A stretch of DNA of 28,617 bases, from positions 15,565 to 44,181 of the forward strand of contig CAJUFW010000007.1 in assembly GCA_910585655.1 (NCBI GenBank). Reading direction: 5' to 3'. Of this stretch, positions 7,002 through 15,928 are shown piece after piece (position 1 is the stretch's first letter; the number at the start of each line of letters is the position of its first letter). The position numbers were made by a program, and so were the translations under genes. Under the pieces are notes generated by a model. It searched no databases and was not told the DNA's origin. It saw nothing but the letters and a program-made list of their open reading frames with translations. Source of the stretch: an uncultured Lachnospiraceae bacterium. GTDB lineage: Bacteria; Bacillota_A; Clostridia; Lachnospirales; Lachnospiraceae.

Positions 7002-8690
7002 ATGATGAAAAAAAGTATCCAACCCAAACTTTGTCTGCTGCTTTGCCTGGTGCTAAGCATTGGTCTGCTGGCTGGCTGCGGCGAGAAAAAGGAAGAAAAC
7101 AAGCCTGCTTCTAATGCTAATACAGAAGGGCAGGGCGGGCAGTCCGGTAACGAGGAACAGGAGTCCGACGAAGGTACGGAAGGCGGCGCATTGACAGAAC
7201 TCCCTATGCCGTTGACAGAAGAAAAGGTGACATTAAAGGTATTGACTTATTATATCAACAGTTATATAGAAGATCCGAACGATTTACCGGGCGTCCAGGC
7301 AATGGAAGAGGCGACAAACGTTCATATTGACTGGGTAACGTTTTTCGGAAATGAAATCCAAGAAAAATGGGGCTTGCTGCTTAGCTCCGGGGATTTGCCG
7401 GATCTGATGTATCCGACGGAAAATGTTTCCTATCCGGGTGGCGTAGAAAAAGCGATTGAAGACGGGATGTTTATGGATTGTACTGATTTGGTCGAAAACT
7501 ATATGCCAAATTACCGGGAAATGCGGTTAGCGACTGGGGAACTGGAAAAGGATACGATGACCGATAGCGGAACCCTAGCTTGTATTTATGGCTTTAACAG
7601 TACCGATACCGAGATTATCGCGCAGCCTCAGTGGACAGGGCTTTGCATTCGCCGGGATATGTTGGATTCCTTTGGCTATACGGATACGCCGGAAACGATT
7701 GACGACTGGCACGAATTGCTGACAGTGGCAAAACAAAACGGTGTGGAAGCTCCGCTTTTAACAGGTGCAAATGGCTATAACCGTGCTGCCTCTTTTATGT
7801 CGGCATATGGAATTTTACCAGGAATGTATCAGGAAAACGGCGTGGTAAAATATGCTGCAGCCGAGCCGGGATATAAAGAGTGGGTACAACTTTTCCGCGA
7901 CTGGTATAAAGAAGGGCTTTTAGATCCGAACTTTGTATCAAACGACGCCTATCTGGTAGCGGATAATGCGTATGCAGCCAACGGAAAGAGCGTAGCATTC
8001 CAGACTTTAGTGCCGTTTACAGAGGATGGTCTTTATACCAGCGGTATTGCGCAGGATGAAAACATTCATATCCAGCCGGTGCTAAGCCCGGTATTAAACG
8101 AAGGCGACACACCACATAGCTTTAACGTTTGTTCTCCGACCTGCGGTAACGAGTTTTATATTTCTGCTTCTACAAAACATCCGGAAATCGCCGCTATGTG
8201 GCTGGATTACCAATATACAGAGGAAGGTATGAGATATAACTTCTATGGGATAGAGGGAGAAAGCTATGAGTTAGTGGATGGTGAGATAAAGCTTTTGGAC
8301 AGCGTGATCAACAACCCAGATTATTCCATTTCTGACGCTTTGTCTCTTTATGCAAGAGGAAACGGAATCGGTCGTTACAACTGGAACGTTTCTTCTCACT
8401 ACAGTGATCCGAAGTTTGAAAACAATATGAATTTCTGGCAGGATAACCAGGACTTTTCTTTGAATATGCCGGTACGAATCAGTATGACAGAGGCAGAAGG
8501 AACCGAGTATAATACTACGTTTACCAGCATTGAAACGCTGACCAATGAAATGACGGTGAAATTTATTATGGGAACCGAGTCGATGGACGGCTATGAGAAA
8601 TTTGTAGAAGATTTGTATACGTATGGGCTGCAAAGATGTATTGATATCCAGCAGGCAGCGCTCGATCGGTATAATAACAGAGGCAACTAA
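7002..8690 (+). CDS. Extracellular sugar-binding lipoprotein, LplA-like (CUT1 ABC type)
   Basis: This 562-residue family 1 solute-binding protein has a lipoprotein signal peptide with the lipobox LLAGC, giving a lipidated Cys26. A low-complexity acidic, Glu/Gly/Asn-rich linker runs to about residue 65, before the binding fold. The first strand region LKVLTYYINSY, then TNVHIDWVTF and LLSSGDLPDLMYP, are typical of the LplA-like group. AAGGAGAG lies before two consecutive ATG codons, of which the first is used here. It should capture an oligosaccharide outside the membrane and hand it to two permeases. Neither permease nor ATPase for this class is present in the window. It is a clear paralogue of the binding protein at 17285-18937. 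The glycosidase gene follows after 22 bases, so the two are probably cotranscribed. Confidence 0.92.
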   Translation: MMKKSIQPKLCLLLCLVLSIGLLAGCGEKKEENKPASNANTEGQGGQSGNEEQESDEGTEGGALTELPMPLTEEKVTLKVLTYYINSYIEDPNDLPGVQAMEEATNVHIDWVTFFGNEIQEKWGLLLSSGDLPDLMYPTENVSYPGGVEKAIEDGMFMDCTDLVENYMPNYREMRLATGELEKDTMTDSGTLACIYGFNSTDTEIIAQPQWTGLCIRRDMLDSFGYTDTPETIDDWHELLTVAKQNGVEAPLLTGANGYNRAASFMSAYGILPGMYQENGVVKYAAAEPGYKEWVQLFRDWYKEGLLDPNFVSNDAYLVADNAYAANGKSVAFQTLVPFTEDGLYTSGIAQDENIHIQPVLSPVLNEGDTPHSFNVCSPTCGNEFYISASTKHPEIAAMWLDYQYTEEGMRYNFYGIEGESYELVDGEIKLLDSVINNPDYSISDALSLYARGNGIGRYNWNVSSHYSDPKFENNMNFWQDNQDFSLNMPVRISMTEAEGTEYNTTFTSIETLTNEMTVKFIMGTESMDGYEKFVEDLYTYGLQRCIDIQQAALDRYNNRGN

Positions 8691-8712
8691 ATTTTTTTAG
8701 GAGAGTAATAAG

Positions 8713-11337
8713 ATGAGCAATCGAATCAAAGAAGCAATACACGATCAGAACGGGAATTATATCCTTCCGTTTTTCTGGATGCACGGAGCAAAGGAAGAGG
8801 TAATCCGGGAGCTGATGGGAAAGGTATACGATGCGGGGATCCGGGCAGTTTGCCTGGAATCCCGTCCACACCCGGATTACGTAGGGGAGCGTTGGTGGCA
8901 GGATGTGGATGTGGTACTGGACGAAGCCGTAAAACGCGAGATGAAAGTGTGGATTTTAGACGATTCCCATTTCCCGACCGGACAGGCTAACGGCGCAGTC
9001 GTCCATGCCGATCCGCGTCTGAAACGCTGGAGCCTGATGGAACGGCACTATGATTTGAAAGGACCGGTCTGCGGAGAGAAATACGATATCAGCCATAACC
9101 TGAATATGGATAGGAAAACGCGCAGCAGCAACCCGGAGTATTTTCAGGAAAGCGTCGTAGCGGTTCTGCTTGGAAAAAAGACAGAAAATGACAGCTATGA
9201 AATAAAGGATGTTACCGCAGAGGTAGAAGCCGGCTGGCTGTATGTGGAGGAGCCGGAGGGAGAGTATCGGCTTTGGATTTTGACGAAAAAGCTGCACGCC
9301 GCTTTGATGCTTTCAGAGGGAGTGTCAAATTTAGAGCCGGAATCCGTGCGGATCTTGATTGATACGGTATACGAAGCCCATTATAAACGCTACAAGGAAT
9401 ATTTTGGAAAAACGATTGCCGGATTTTTCTCGGATGAACCTGGATTTTTTAATCTGGCTCATGCCGGATATGGGATGCCGGACAAGGTGGGCTTGGGTTC
9501 GATGCCGCTTCCATGGAGCGAGGATGTGTATCGGCTGCTGCAAGAGGAATATGGGGAAAAGACCTCTACGTTGCTGCCGTCGTTGTTTGATACCTGTGGT
9601 GGGGACACGCCGATTCGTTTTTCCTATATGGATATTGTTTCCAAAAAATACGAAGAGAATTTTACGAATCAGCTAGGACGCTGGTGTCAGGAGCATGGCG
9701 TGGAATATATCGGTCATATCGTAGAAGATTATCCGATGTACGAACGGCTCGGTCCTAGTACCGGGCATTATTTCCGGGCGCTGCGCGGGCAGGCAATGTC
9801 GGGAATCGACGTTGTTCTCCGTCAGCTTCTGCCGGAGGATGATGAGGGAAGGGGCGCTTTTTACCATTATGGCTTGGCAGAGCTAGGGGCTTCGTTGGCA
9901 AATCAGAATCCGGCGCAAAAGGGACGCGCAATGTGTGAAATTTTCGGCGCGTTTGGCTGGGTAGAAGGTGTTTCCATGATGAAGTGGATGGCAGATCATA
10001 TGCTGGTAAACGGAATCAATACCTTTGTGCCGCACGCTTTTACCGAAGCCGAATTTCCGGATCCGGACTGCCCGCCGCATTTTTATGCCAGAGGAAATAA
10101 TCCGCAATATCCATTTCTATCGATCGTCTTTTCTTATATGAACCGGATGGCGCATATGCTCCAGGGAGGTACCCCGCTTGTTCACAGCGCGATCTTTTTT
10201 GAAGCAGAATCCGACTGGGTAGGAGAGAGTGAGCCGTTTTTTGTAATTGGAAAAGAATTTTTGACCCGTCAGGTGCCGTATCATGTGCTTTGTATGGATT
10301 TTCTCAAGGAAGCGGTAATCAAAGAAGGAAAAATCCAGGTAGGCAATATGGTTTATGACCACCTGTTCCTAAGCAAAGCTGCTTATATGAAAGAAGAGTA
10401 TGCCAAGGTGTTAGCCGATTTGAGCGAGAAGGGCGCTTCCTTATACTTTGTAGAGGGAAAGCCGCAGAGCTTTTGTATGGAAGCATTATCCTGTCTGGAA
10501 GCGATTCCATGTATCAGTAAGGCAGAAGCCTGTCAGATTGCAATGAAATGTGCAGAGGTTCAGTTGGTACTGCCAGAGGAAAAGTGGCTGCGGGTATATC
10601 CGTATCGTCAGGAAAATAACGAAACTGGTACGTCCGCTACTATATATATGGTATTTAACGAATCGGGAAAAGAAGAAATCCATACCAGTCTGCGCTTTAA
10701 AGGGCAGACGCCTACGCTTTGCTATGATGTGCTGAATCAGAAGCTGACCAGGCTGTCCGTCAATGCCGCAGGTGAAGTAGAAATCTGTCTGGCTCCGTCA
10801 GAATCTTTTGTACTGTTATCAGGGTGTGAAACAGAGTTTGATAAAACGGCGGCAGAGAGTGTTTCGGCAGTAGGTAATACTGCGATCTTACAGGGCAGGG
10901 AGAGCGTGGCCTATGACGGAAGCTACCGGATTTCCTTATGCGGCTATCAACAGCTTGCAGCAAGCGAAAAAGGCGAAGCGGTTTATGAGGAACTAGAGGA
11001 AACAGAAGTCTTGTTTGATATTGCCAGAAAGTGTCCGGGCTTTGCCGGACGGGTACGCTATGAACTAAGCTTTCAAGACGATGGCTACAGGCAGATTTTC
11101 TTGCCGGACGGGCAGGAAGGGATCGAGGTATTCCTAAACGGCGAATGCTTGGGGGCTAAAATCAGCGCGCCGTATCTGTTTGAGATAGACGGTAAGACGA
11201 GGCAGGGAGAAAACCATCTGCGGATCGAATTGGCAACGACTGTCGTCAATGCGGTACCGGACGGGATTTCCTGTCAGGGAGCGATTCCGCCGACCGGAAT
11301 CCGCAAGCCGGTGCTATTTTATAAAAACAGAAGTTAG
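8713..11337 (+). CDS. GH106-like putative glycoside hydrolase
   Basis: This 874-residue protein resembles the distant relatives of family GH106 alpha-L-rhamnosidases. The opening WMHG at 22-25, VKREMKVWILDDSHFPTGQA at 73-92 and the Gly-rich turn after it parallel the GH106 barrel start. Glu242 in FFSDEPGF and Glu409 in MCEIFGAFGW are the best candidates for the catalytic acid/base and nucleophile (inference from position and motif style). Near the C-terminus, VFLNGECLG and a strand-rich stretch look like a galactose-binding-type beta-sandwich. No signal peptide is present, so it should act in the cytoplasm on imported sugars. GH106 members are usually somewhat longer, and the substrate is not predictable. 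AGGAGAG precedes the ATG. It may belong to a separate or unclassified family. Confidence 0.6.
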   Translation: MSNRIKEAIHDQNGNYILPFFWMHGAKEEVIRELMGKVYDAGIRAVCLESRPHPDYVGERWWQDVDVVLDEAVKREMKVWILDDSHFPTGQANGAVVHADPRLKRWSLMERHYDLKGPVCGEKYDISHNLNMDRKTRSSNPEYFQESVVAVLLGKKTENDSYEIKDVTAEVEAGWLYVEEPEGEYRLWILTKKLHAALMLSEGVSNLEPESVRILIDTVYEAHYKRYKEYFGKTIAGFFSDEPGFFNLAHAGYGMPDKVGLGSMPLPWSEDVYRLLQEEYGEKTSTLLPSLFDTCGGDTPIRFSYMDIVSKKYEENFTNQLGRWCQEHGVEYIGHIVEDYPMYERLGPSTGHYFRALRGQAMSGIDVVLRQLLPEDDEGRGAFYHYGLAELGASLANQNPAQKGRAMCEIFGAFGWVEGVSMMKWMADHMLVNGINTFVPHAFTEAEFPDPDCPPHFYARGNNPQYPFLSIVFSYMNRMAHMLQGGTPLVHSAIFFEAESDWVGESEPFFVIGKEFLTRQVPYHVLCMDFLKEAVIKEGKIQVGNMVYDHLFLSKAAYMKEEYAKVLADLSEKGASLYFVEGKPQSFCMEALSCLEAIPCISKAEACQIAMKCAEVQLVLPEEKWLRVYPYRQENNETGTSATIYMVFNESGKEEIHTSLRFKGQTPTLCYDVLNQKLTRLSVNAAGEVEICLAPSESFVLLSGCETEFDKTAAESVSAVGNTAILQGRESVAYDGSYRISLCGYQQLAASEKGEAVYEELEETEVLFDIARKCPGFAGRVRYELSFQDDGYRQIFLPDGQEGIEVFLNGECLGAKISAPYLFEIDGKTRQGENHLRIELATTVVNAVPDGISCQGAIPPTGIRKPVLFYKNRS

Positions 11338-11339
11338 AC

Positions 11340-11369
11340 TTGACATTTTCCCAATATTTTTATTATAAT
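11340..11369 (+). promoter_or_regulatory. Consensus promoter for the MATE gene
   Basis: A perfect TTGACA (11340-11345) and a perfect TATAAT (11364-11369) are separated by 18 bases. The -35 begins three bases after the stop of the glycosidase gene, and the -10 overlaps the left arm of the hairpin that follows. This is the strongest promoter match in the window. Confidence 0.8.
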
Positions 11370-11423
11370 CACAAAGGCAGACATGTTGCAGGTTATCTGT
11401 TACATGTTTGCTTTTGTGATTTT
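11368..11423 (+). terminator. Terminator or attenuator hairpin overlapping the MATE promoter
   Basis: The arms 11368-11386 and 11402-11420 form a 19-bp stem with only two mismatched positions, both G-U pairs in RNA. The loop is 15 nt, and four T residues follow (11420-11423). Transcripts coming through the glycosidase gene contain the full stem. Transcripts starting at the overlapping promoter would begin about 11375 and keep only the upper part, roughly 11 bp. Thus the element could stop the upstream operon while acting as a weaker attenuator for the exporter. Confidence 0.7.
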
Positions 11424-11479
11424 ACAGGATTCTTATATGACCTAGGAGAAAAAAGAAAAGAAAAAAAGGGAGGAAGAAG

Positions 11480-12877
11480 ATGACAGAACAAAAAAATCAG
11501 GTAGAACAGGGTGGAGCCGGAGAAAATAAGATGGGAGTCATGCCGGTGAATCGGCTGCTGCTCTCAATGGCTTTGCCGATGATGATTTCGATGCTGGTAC
11601 AGGCGCTTTACAATGTGGTGGATAGTATTTACGTATCCCGAATCAGCGAGGCGGCTCTGACCGGTGTATCCTTGGCGTTTCCGCTGCAGACGCTGATCAT
11701 AGCGGCAGGCACGGGGATTGCCACTGGTTTAAACGCGATGCTTTCTAAGGCGTTAGGAGAGAAAAACCAGAAGGACGTCAACAGCGCGGCGTCAAGCGCG
11801 ATGTTTTTAATGGTAGTGGTATATGGAATCTTTTTGCTGGTCGGGCTTTTGGCAGTAGAGCCGTTTTTCCATGGGCAGACGACAGATGCAGAGATTTTTC
11901 AGGCAGGCAGCACGTACTTGTCGCTTTGTATGTGCTTTTCTTTTGGTATTTTCGGGCAGTTTCTATTTGAACGACTTTTGATTTCCACAGGAAAAACCAT
12001 GCTTTCCATGTTTGCGCAGCTTACCGGAGCCATTACCAATATTGTTCTGGATCCTATTTTGATTTTCGGCTATCTCGGACTGCCGAAAATGGGGATTGCC
12101 GGGGCGGCGGCAGCGACGATTATCGGTCAGATGGCAGGATTCGGTGTAGCAGTATTTTTAAATCTGCGTTATAATAAAGAAATACATATTCATTTTCACC
12201 TAAAGCCGGAAGCCTATGCAGTCAAGCGGATTTTAGCGGTAGGGATACCGTCGATGCTTATGCAGGCGGTCAGTTCGGTGATGAATGTCGGGATGAATAT
12301 GATTTTGATGGGCTTTACGTCTACGGCAACGGCGGTATTCGGCGTATATTTCAAGCTTCAGAGCTTTTTCTTTATGCCGGTATTTGGCTTAAACAGCGGC
12401 GTTGTACCGATCATTGCTTATAATTACGGGGCGCGTAACAAAGAGCGGATGCTAAAAACGATCCGGTTAGGAATCGCCTATGCGGTAGGAATTCTGTTAG
12501 TAGGGCTTGCCGTATTCCAGATTGCGCCTGAATTTTTGTTGGCGATGTTTGACGCTTCGGACAATATGCGTTCCATTGGAGTTCCGGCGCTGCGGATTTT
12601 AAGTTTGAGTTATCTGTTTGCCGGTTTTTGTATTATGTGTTCTACGGTGTTTCAGGCGCTGGGAAACGGGGTATACAGTATGTTGGTTTCCTTTGCCAGA
12701 CAGATGATTGTACTGCTTCCGGTCGCTTACCTGCTTTCTTTAACCGGAAAAGTCAATGCTGTTTGGTTTGCTTTTCCGATTGCAGAGATTATGTCGGTGC
12801 TGTTAAGCGCTTTTTTCCTGATTAGAATTTATAAAAAGATCATTAAACCGCTTGGAGAAGAGCCGCTTGCCCGATAG
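11480..12877 (+). CDS. MATE family multidrug/metabolite exporter
   Basis: This 465-residue protein has about twelve hydrophobic helices in two similar halves, the usual length and shape of the MATE family. The N-terminal helix segment PMMISMLVQALYNVVDSIYV and the matching VGIPSMLMQAVSSVMNVGMN in the second half are characteristic. It sits in the cytoplasmic membrane and should export a substrate in exchange for sodium ions or protons; the substrate cannot be read from the sequence. GGGAGGAAG precedes the ATG at a good distance. It has its own strong promoter and is separate from the glycosidase operon. No neighbour points clearly to a natural substrate. Confidence 0.93.
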   Translation: MTEQKNQVEQGGAGENKMGVMPVNRLLLSMALPMMISMLVQALYNVVDSIYVSRISEAALTGVSLAFPLQTLIIAAGTGIATGLNAMLSKALGEKNQKDVNSAASSAMFLMVVVYGIFLLVGLLAVEPFFHGQTTDAEIFQAGSTYLSLCMCFSFGIFGQFLFERLLISTGKTMLSMFAQLTGAITNIVLDPILIFGYLGLPKMGIAGAAAATIIGQMAGFGVAVFLNLRYNKEIHIHFHLKPEAYAVKRILAVGIPSMLMQAVSSVMNVGMNMILMGFTSTATAVFGVYFKLQSFFFMPVFGLNSGVVPIIAYNYGARNKERMLKTIRLGIAYAVGILLVGLAVFQIAPEFLLAMFDASDNMRSIGVPALRILSLSYLFAGFCIMCSTVFQALGNGVYSMLVSFARQMIVLLPVAYLLSLTGKVNAVWFAFPIAEIMSVLLSAFFLIRIYKKIIKPLGEEPLAR

Positions 12878-12929
12878 ACTTTGGGAAAATAAGCGATGTA
12901 AACGATACCAAATACAGAAGAGAAGTTTT

Positions 12930-12950
12930 GCTATAGCCAAAAGGCATAGC
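12930..12950 (+). other. Small hairpin after the MATE gene
   Basis: GCTATAGCC (12930-12938) pairs with GGCATAGC (12943-12950) apart from one bulged A, with an AAAA loop. No T-run follows, so a terminator role is doubtful. It may end or process the MATE transcript. Confidence 0.3.
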
Positions 12951-12969
12951 TGCTATACAGGAAAAGTAT

Positions 12970-12998
12970 TTGCTATTTTGTGGCAGAGGCATTAAAAT
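12970..12998 (+). promoter_or_regulatory. Putative promoter of the amino-acid ABC importer
   Basis: TTGCTA (12970-12975) and TAAAAT (12993-12998) are 17 bases apart and lie about 30 bases upstream of the permease ATG. I see no riboswitch or T-box in the 150-base gap. Confidence 0.5.
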
Positions 12999-13027
12999 GA
13001 AAACAGATAGGAGGGGGATAGGGGAGT

Positions 13028-13711
13028 ATGTCGGAAGAATTGATAGCGTTGTTGGCGGATTCCTTTTGGAAAATTTTAAAACCAGGACTGTTGGCAACGA
13101 TACCGCTGACGTTGATAGCGTTTAGCTTTGCTTTGGTGATTGCAACGGTGGCGGCGCTGATCCAGTTTGCCAATATCAAAGTATTAAAGCAACTGGTACG
13201 GTTTTACATTTGGGTGATCCGCGGAACGCCTCTGCTGGTACAGCTTTACGTTGTATTTTATGGTCTGCCTAATCTGGGGATTTTAATTGATCCTTTTCCG
13301 GCAGCGGTTTTGGTGTTTTCCATTAACGAGGGCGCATATGCGGCGGAAACCATCCGGGCGGCGTTAGAGGCTGTTCCGTCCGGGCAGATGGAAGCCGGAT
13401 ATTGTGTGGGGATGTCATATCTGCAGATCATGCGTCGAATCGTGCTTCCGCAAGCGATGCGGACGGCGGTTCCCTCCTTGGGAAACGGATTGATTTCCAT
13501 GCTCAAGGATACGTCTCTGGCTTCTAATATCACAGTGTTAGAAATGCTGATGGCGACGCAGCGGATTGTTGCCAGAACGTATGAGGCGTTGGCGCTTTAT
13601 ATTGAGGTTGGAGTGATTTATCTGATGTTTTCCACAATATTTACGATACTTCAGCGGGCAGTGGAAAAGCGTTTAAACGGCTATGAACGAAGGGGGAGGG
13701 CAAATGCTTAA
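13028..13711 (+). CDS. Polar amino-acid ABC transporter permease
   Basis: This 227-residue membrane protein belongs to the His/Glu/Gln/Arg/opine permease group. The N-terminal segment KPGLLATIPLTLIAFSFALV is the typical first helix, followed by WVIRGTPLLVQLYVVFYG. The cytoplasmic EAA-type loop reads QMEAGYCVGMSYLQIMRRIV and continues to PSLGNGLISMLKDTSLAS, the contact site for the ATPase. Alone it probably forms a homodimer, since only one permease is encoded. GGAGGGGGATAGGGGAG precedes the ATG. The last eight bases overlap the ATPase gene, which fits translational coupling. The style recalls cystine or arginine importers, but specificity is not certain. Confidence 0.93.
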   Translation: MSEELIALLADSFWKILKPGLLATIPLTLIAFSFALVIATVAALIQFANIKVLKQLVRFYIWVIRGTPLLVQLYVVFYGLPNLGILIDPFPAAVLVFSINEGAYAAETIRAALEAVPSGQMEAGYCVGMSYLQIMRRIVLPQAMRTAVPSLGNGLISMLKDTSLASNITVLEMLMATQRIVARTYEALALYIEVGVIYLMFSTIFTILQRAVEKRLNGYERRGRANA

Positions 13712-14495
13712 AGTCAAAGGCATCCACAAGGCGTTTGGAGAACTGGAGGTTTTAAAAAACGTGGATTTGGATGTGGAAAAAGGCGATGTGGTAGCAATCC
13801 TTGGTCCTTCTGGTTCGGGAAAAACGACGTTGCTGCGTTGCATCAATTTTTTGGAACAGGCAGACGGCGGTACGTTGGAATTTGACGGGGAGAGTTTTTC
13901 CTTTCAGCATATATCCAAAAAGGAGATTGCCAGACTGCGGAAAAAAACAGCCTTTGTGTTTCAGAATTATAACTTGTTTTTAAATAAGACGGCTCTGCAG
14001 AACGTGACGGAAGGGCTGACGGTAGCCAGGCATATGCCAAAGGAACAGGCGTTAAAAATCGGCAGACGGGCGTTGGAAAAGGTAGGACTGTCCGATCGCT
14101 GCGACTATTATCCCAGCCAGCTTTCCGGCGGGCAGCAGCAAAGAGTGGCGATTGCCAGGGCGTTGGCGACCGATCCGGAGATCATCTTTTTTGACGAGCC
14201 GACTTCGGCGCTGGATCCGGAGCTGATCGGAGAAGTGCTGGCAGTCATGCGGCAGCTTGCCAGAGAAGGAATGACGATGCTCGTTGTCACACACGAGATG
14301 AATTTTGCCAGAGACGTTTCTTCCAGAGTGATTTTTATGGAGGGCGGCGTCATTGTAGAGGCAGGAACGTCCAAAGAGTTTTTTGAACATCCAAAGGAAG
14401 AGCGGACAAAAAATTTCCTCCGTACCATCGGAGAACGATTTGCTCTGGCGGAAGGAGAGGGGTCCGATGCTTTCGTAAGCAGCATAGAAGAATAG
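13704..14495 (+). CDS. Polar amino-acid ABC transporter ATPase
   Basis: This 263-residue ATP-binding subunit is complete. Walker A GPSGSGKT is at 34-41, the Q-loop follows in VFQNYNLF, the signature LSGGQQQRVAIARAL comes next, then Walker B IIFFDEPTSALDPE, and the H-loop is VVTHEM. These are all features of the GlnQ/HisP group. The ATG at 13704 is used because GGGGGAGGG stands just before it and the domain begins there; a longer frame from 13683 has no ribosome binding site. The gene overlaps the permease stop as ATGCTTAA. It powers import through the adjacent permease at the inner face of the membrane. Confidence 0.95.
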   Translation: MLKVKGIHKAFGELEVLKNVDLDVEKGDVVAILGPSGSGKTTLLRCINFLEQADGGTLEFDGESFSFQHISKKEIARLRKKTAFVFQNYNLFLNKTALQNVTEGLTVARHMPKEQALKIGRRALEKVGLSDRCDYYPSQLSGGQQQRVAIARALATDPEIIFFDEPTSALDPELIGEVLAVMRQLAREGMTMLVVTHEMNFARDVSSRVIFMEGGVIVEAGTSKEFFEHPKEERTKNFLRTIGERFALAEGEGSDAFVSSIEE

Positions 14496-14517
14496 TTTAG
14501 AAAAAGGGGAAGAAAAA

Positions 14518-15318
14518 ATGAAGAAGAAGTTATTGGTAGGGTTATTGACAGCGGTCTTAGCACTTTCGTTTTTATTAGGAGGCTGCTCGAAAAAGGCAAA
14601 AGAAAAGGATTTACTGGCGCAGATACAGGAAAAAGGTGAAATCACGATTGCCATGGAAGGAACCTGGGCGCCTTGGACGTATCATGATGAGAACGATAAG
14701 CTGGTAGGCTACGACGTAGAAGTGGGCGAGAAGATTGCAGAGAAGTTGGGGGTTACTCCTAAGTTTGTAGAGGGCGATTGGGATAGCTGTTTGGCTGGTT
14801 TAGAGGGCGGACGTTATGATATTATGATCAACGGAGTGGATGTAGACGAAGAACGTTCTAAAAAATATGATTTTTCAACTCCATATTGCTATAATCGAAT
14901 TGCGTTAATCGTTCGGGGAGACAATGAGGAAATTACTTCTTTTGAGGATCTGGACGGAAAAACGACAGCGAATACGCTAAACAGCAGCTATGCCAAGATG
15001 GCAGAAAGCTATGGCGCGACCAATACCGGGGTAGACGATTTGATTCAGACGATTGAACTGGTCTTAGCAGGACGGATTGATGCTACTCTAAATTCCGAGA
15101 TGACGTTTGCAGACTATATGAAAGCACATCCGGAGGCTGATCTAAAGGTAGTGGCTTTTACAGAGGAAGCAACTGAAACTGCGATTCCAATGCGAAAAGG
15201 CGAGGAGACTGCCAGCCTGCGGGAAGCAATCAACGATGCTTTAGCAGAGCTGTCCGAGTCCGGAGAGCTGACCAAGCTGTCTGAAAAATACTTTGGAATC
15301 GACATTTCCCAGAAATAA
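14518..15318 (+). CDS. Polar amino-acid-binding lipoprotein
   Basis: This 266-residue family 3 solute-binding protein has a lipobox LLGGC with lipidated Cys23. The mature part begins GEITIAMEGTWAPWTYHDEN, the classic first strand and ligand loop, and LVGYDVEVGEKIAEKLG follows. The RYDIMINGVDVDEERSKKYDFS segment and the closing LSESGELTKLSEKYFG are standard for the family. It completes a three-gene importer with the permease and the ATPase, 22 bases after the ATPase stop. The ligand loop resembles that of L-cystine binders, which is a weak hint only. The gene is preceded by AGGGGAAG. Confidence 0.94.
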   Translation: MKKKLLVGLLTAVLALSFLLGGCSKKAKEKDLLAQIQEKGEITIAMEGTWAPWTYHDENDKLVGYDVEVGEKIAEKLGVTPKFVEGDWDSCLAGLEGGRYDIMINGVDVDEERSKKYDFSTPYCYNRIALIVRGDNEEITSFEDLDGKTTANTLNSSYAKMAESYGATNTGVDDLIQTIELVLAGRIDATLNSEMTFADYMKAHPEADLKVVAFTEEATETAIPMRKGEETASLREAINDALAELSESGELTKLSEKYFGIDISQK

Positions 15319-15354
15319 GCCTGATTCCATGGAAGCAAACAAGAGGTAGAGGAT

Positions 15355-15921
15355 TTGAGAGAATTGATTTTAGCTTCGGCGTCGCCGAGAAGAAGAGAGA
15401 TTTTGACACAAATAGAACTGCCGTTTTCGGTCGTGGTAAGTGACGTGGAGGAGCATCTGCCAGATGCTCCTCCTGTGGAGATCGTACAGTCATTGGCAAG
15501 GCAGAAAGCAGAAGCCGTGGCGGGCAGGCATCCGGAGGCACTTATCCTGGGAGCAGATACGATTGTCGTTTTAGACGGGCAGATCATGGGAAAGCCAAAA
15601 GACAGAGCGGATGCGAAAAAGATGATCGAACGCCTGCAGGGAAGAAGTCATGAAGTCTATACCGGGGTGGCGGTCTGCTGTCCGGAAACGGGGTGCTTTA
15701 TGTTTGCAGAGCGGACTGTCGTTACGGTACAGCCTGTGGAAGAGCAGGAAATCGAAGCTTATCTGGATACGAAGGAGCCATACGATAAGGCAGGAGCCTA
15801 TGCGGTGCAGGGGATTTTTGCACGCTATATCAAGGAGCTTAAAGGGGATTTTTATAATGTGATGGGACTTCCAGCCAGCCGGATTTATCAGGAATTAAAA
15901 CAGAGAGGGCTTTTGTTTTAA
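15355..15921 (+). CDS. maf: Maf family nucleoside triphosphate pyrophosphatase
   Basis: This 188-residue protein is a typical Maf. It starts LILASASPRRREIL, has the active-site ILGADTIVVLDGQIMGKP near 64-81, and closes with YDKAGAYAVQG and KGDFYNVMGLP. Maf enzymes hydrolyse dTTP, UTP or modified nucleotides to monophosphates and are linked to septum inhibition in Bacillus. The start is the rare TTG at 15355; no ATG lies near, the family N-terminus begins exactly there, and AGAGG sequences precede it. It follows the amino-acid importer by 36 bases and may be cotranscribed. Its stop lies only seven bases from the end of the oppositely oriented AraC gene. Confidence 0.93.
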   Translation: MRELILASASPRRREILTQIELPFSVVVSDVEEHLPDAPPVEIVQSLARQKAEAVAGRHPEALILGADTIVVLDGQIMGKPKDRADAKKMIERLQGRSHEVYTGVAVCCPETGCFMFAERTVVTVQPVEEQEIEAYLDTKEPYDKAGAYAVQGIFARYIKELKGDFYNVMGLPASRIYQELKQRGLLF

Positions 15922-15928
15922 CGTTATC

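Noticed and set aside
12878..13027. Possible riboswitch or T-box before the amino-acid importer
   Set aside because: The gap is only 150 bases, and I found no T-box motif or known riboswitch core, only a small hairpin and a promoter.
14052..14654. Minus-strand open frames of 200 and 163 codons opposite the ABC ATPase gene
   Set aside because: They lie fully against well-recognised coding sequence, have no family resemblance and no ribosome binding site, and look like mirror effects of its codon use.
15114..15587. Minus-strand open frame of 157 codons across the amino-acid-binding protein and maf
   Set aside because: It runs over two genuine genes in antisense, is low-complexity Ser/Ala-rich and resembles nothing known.
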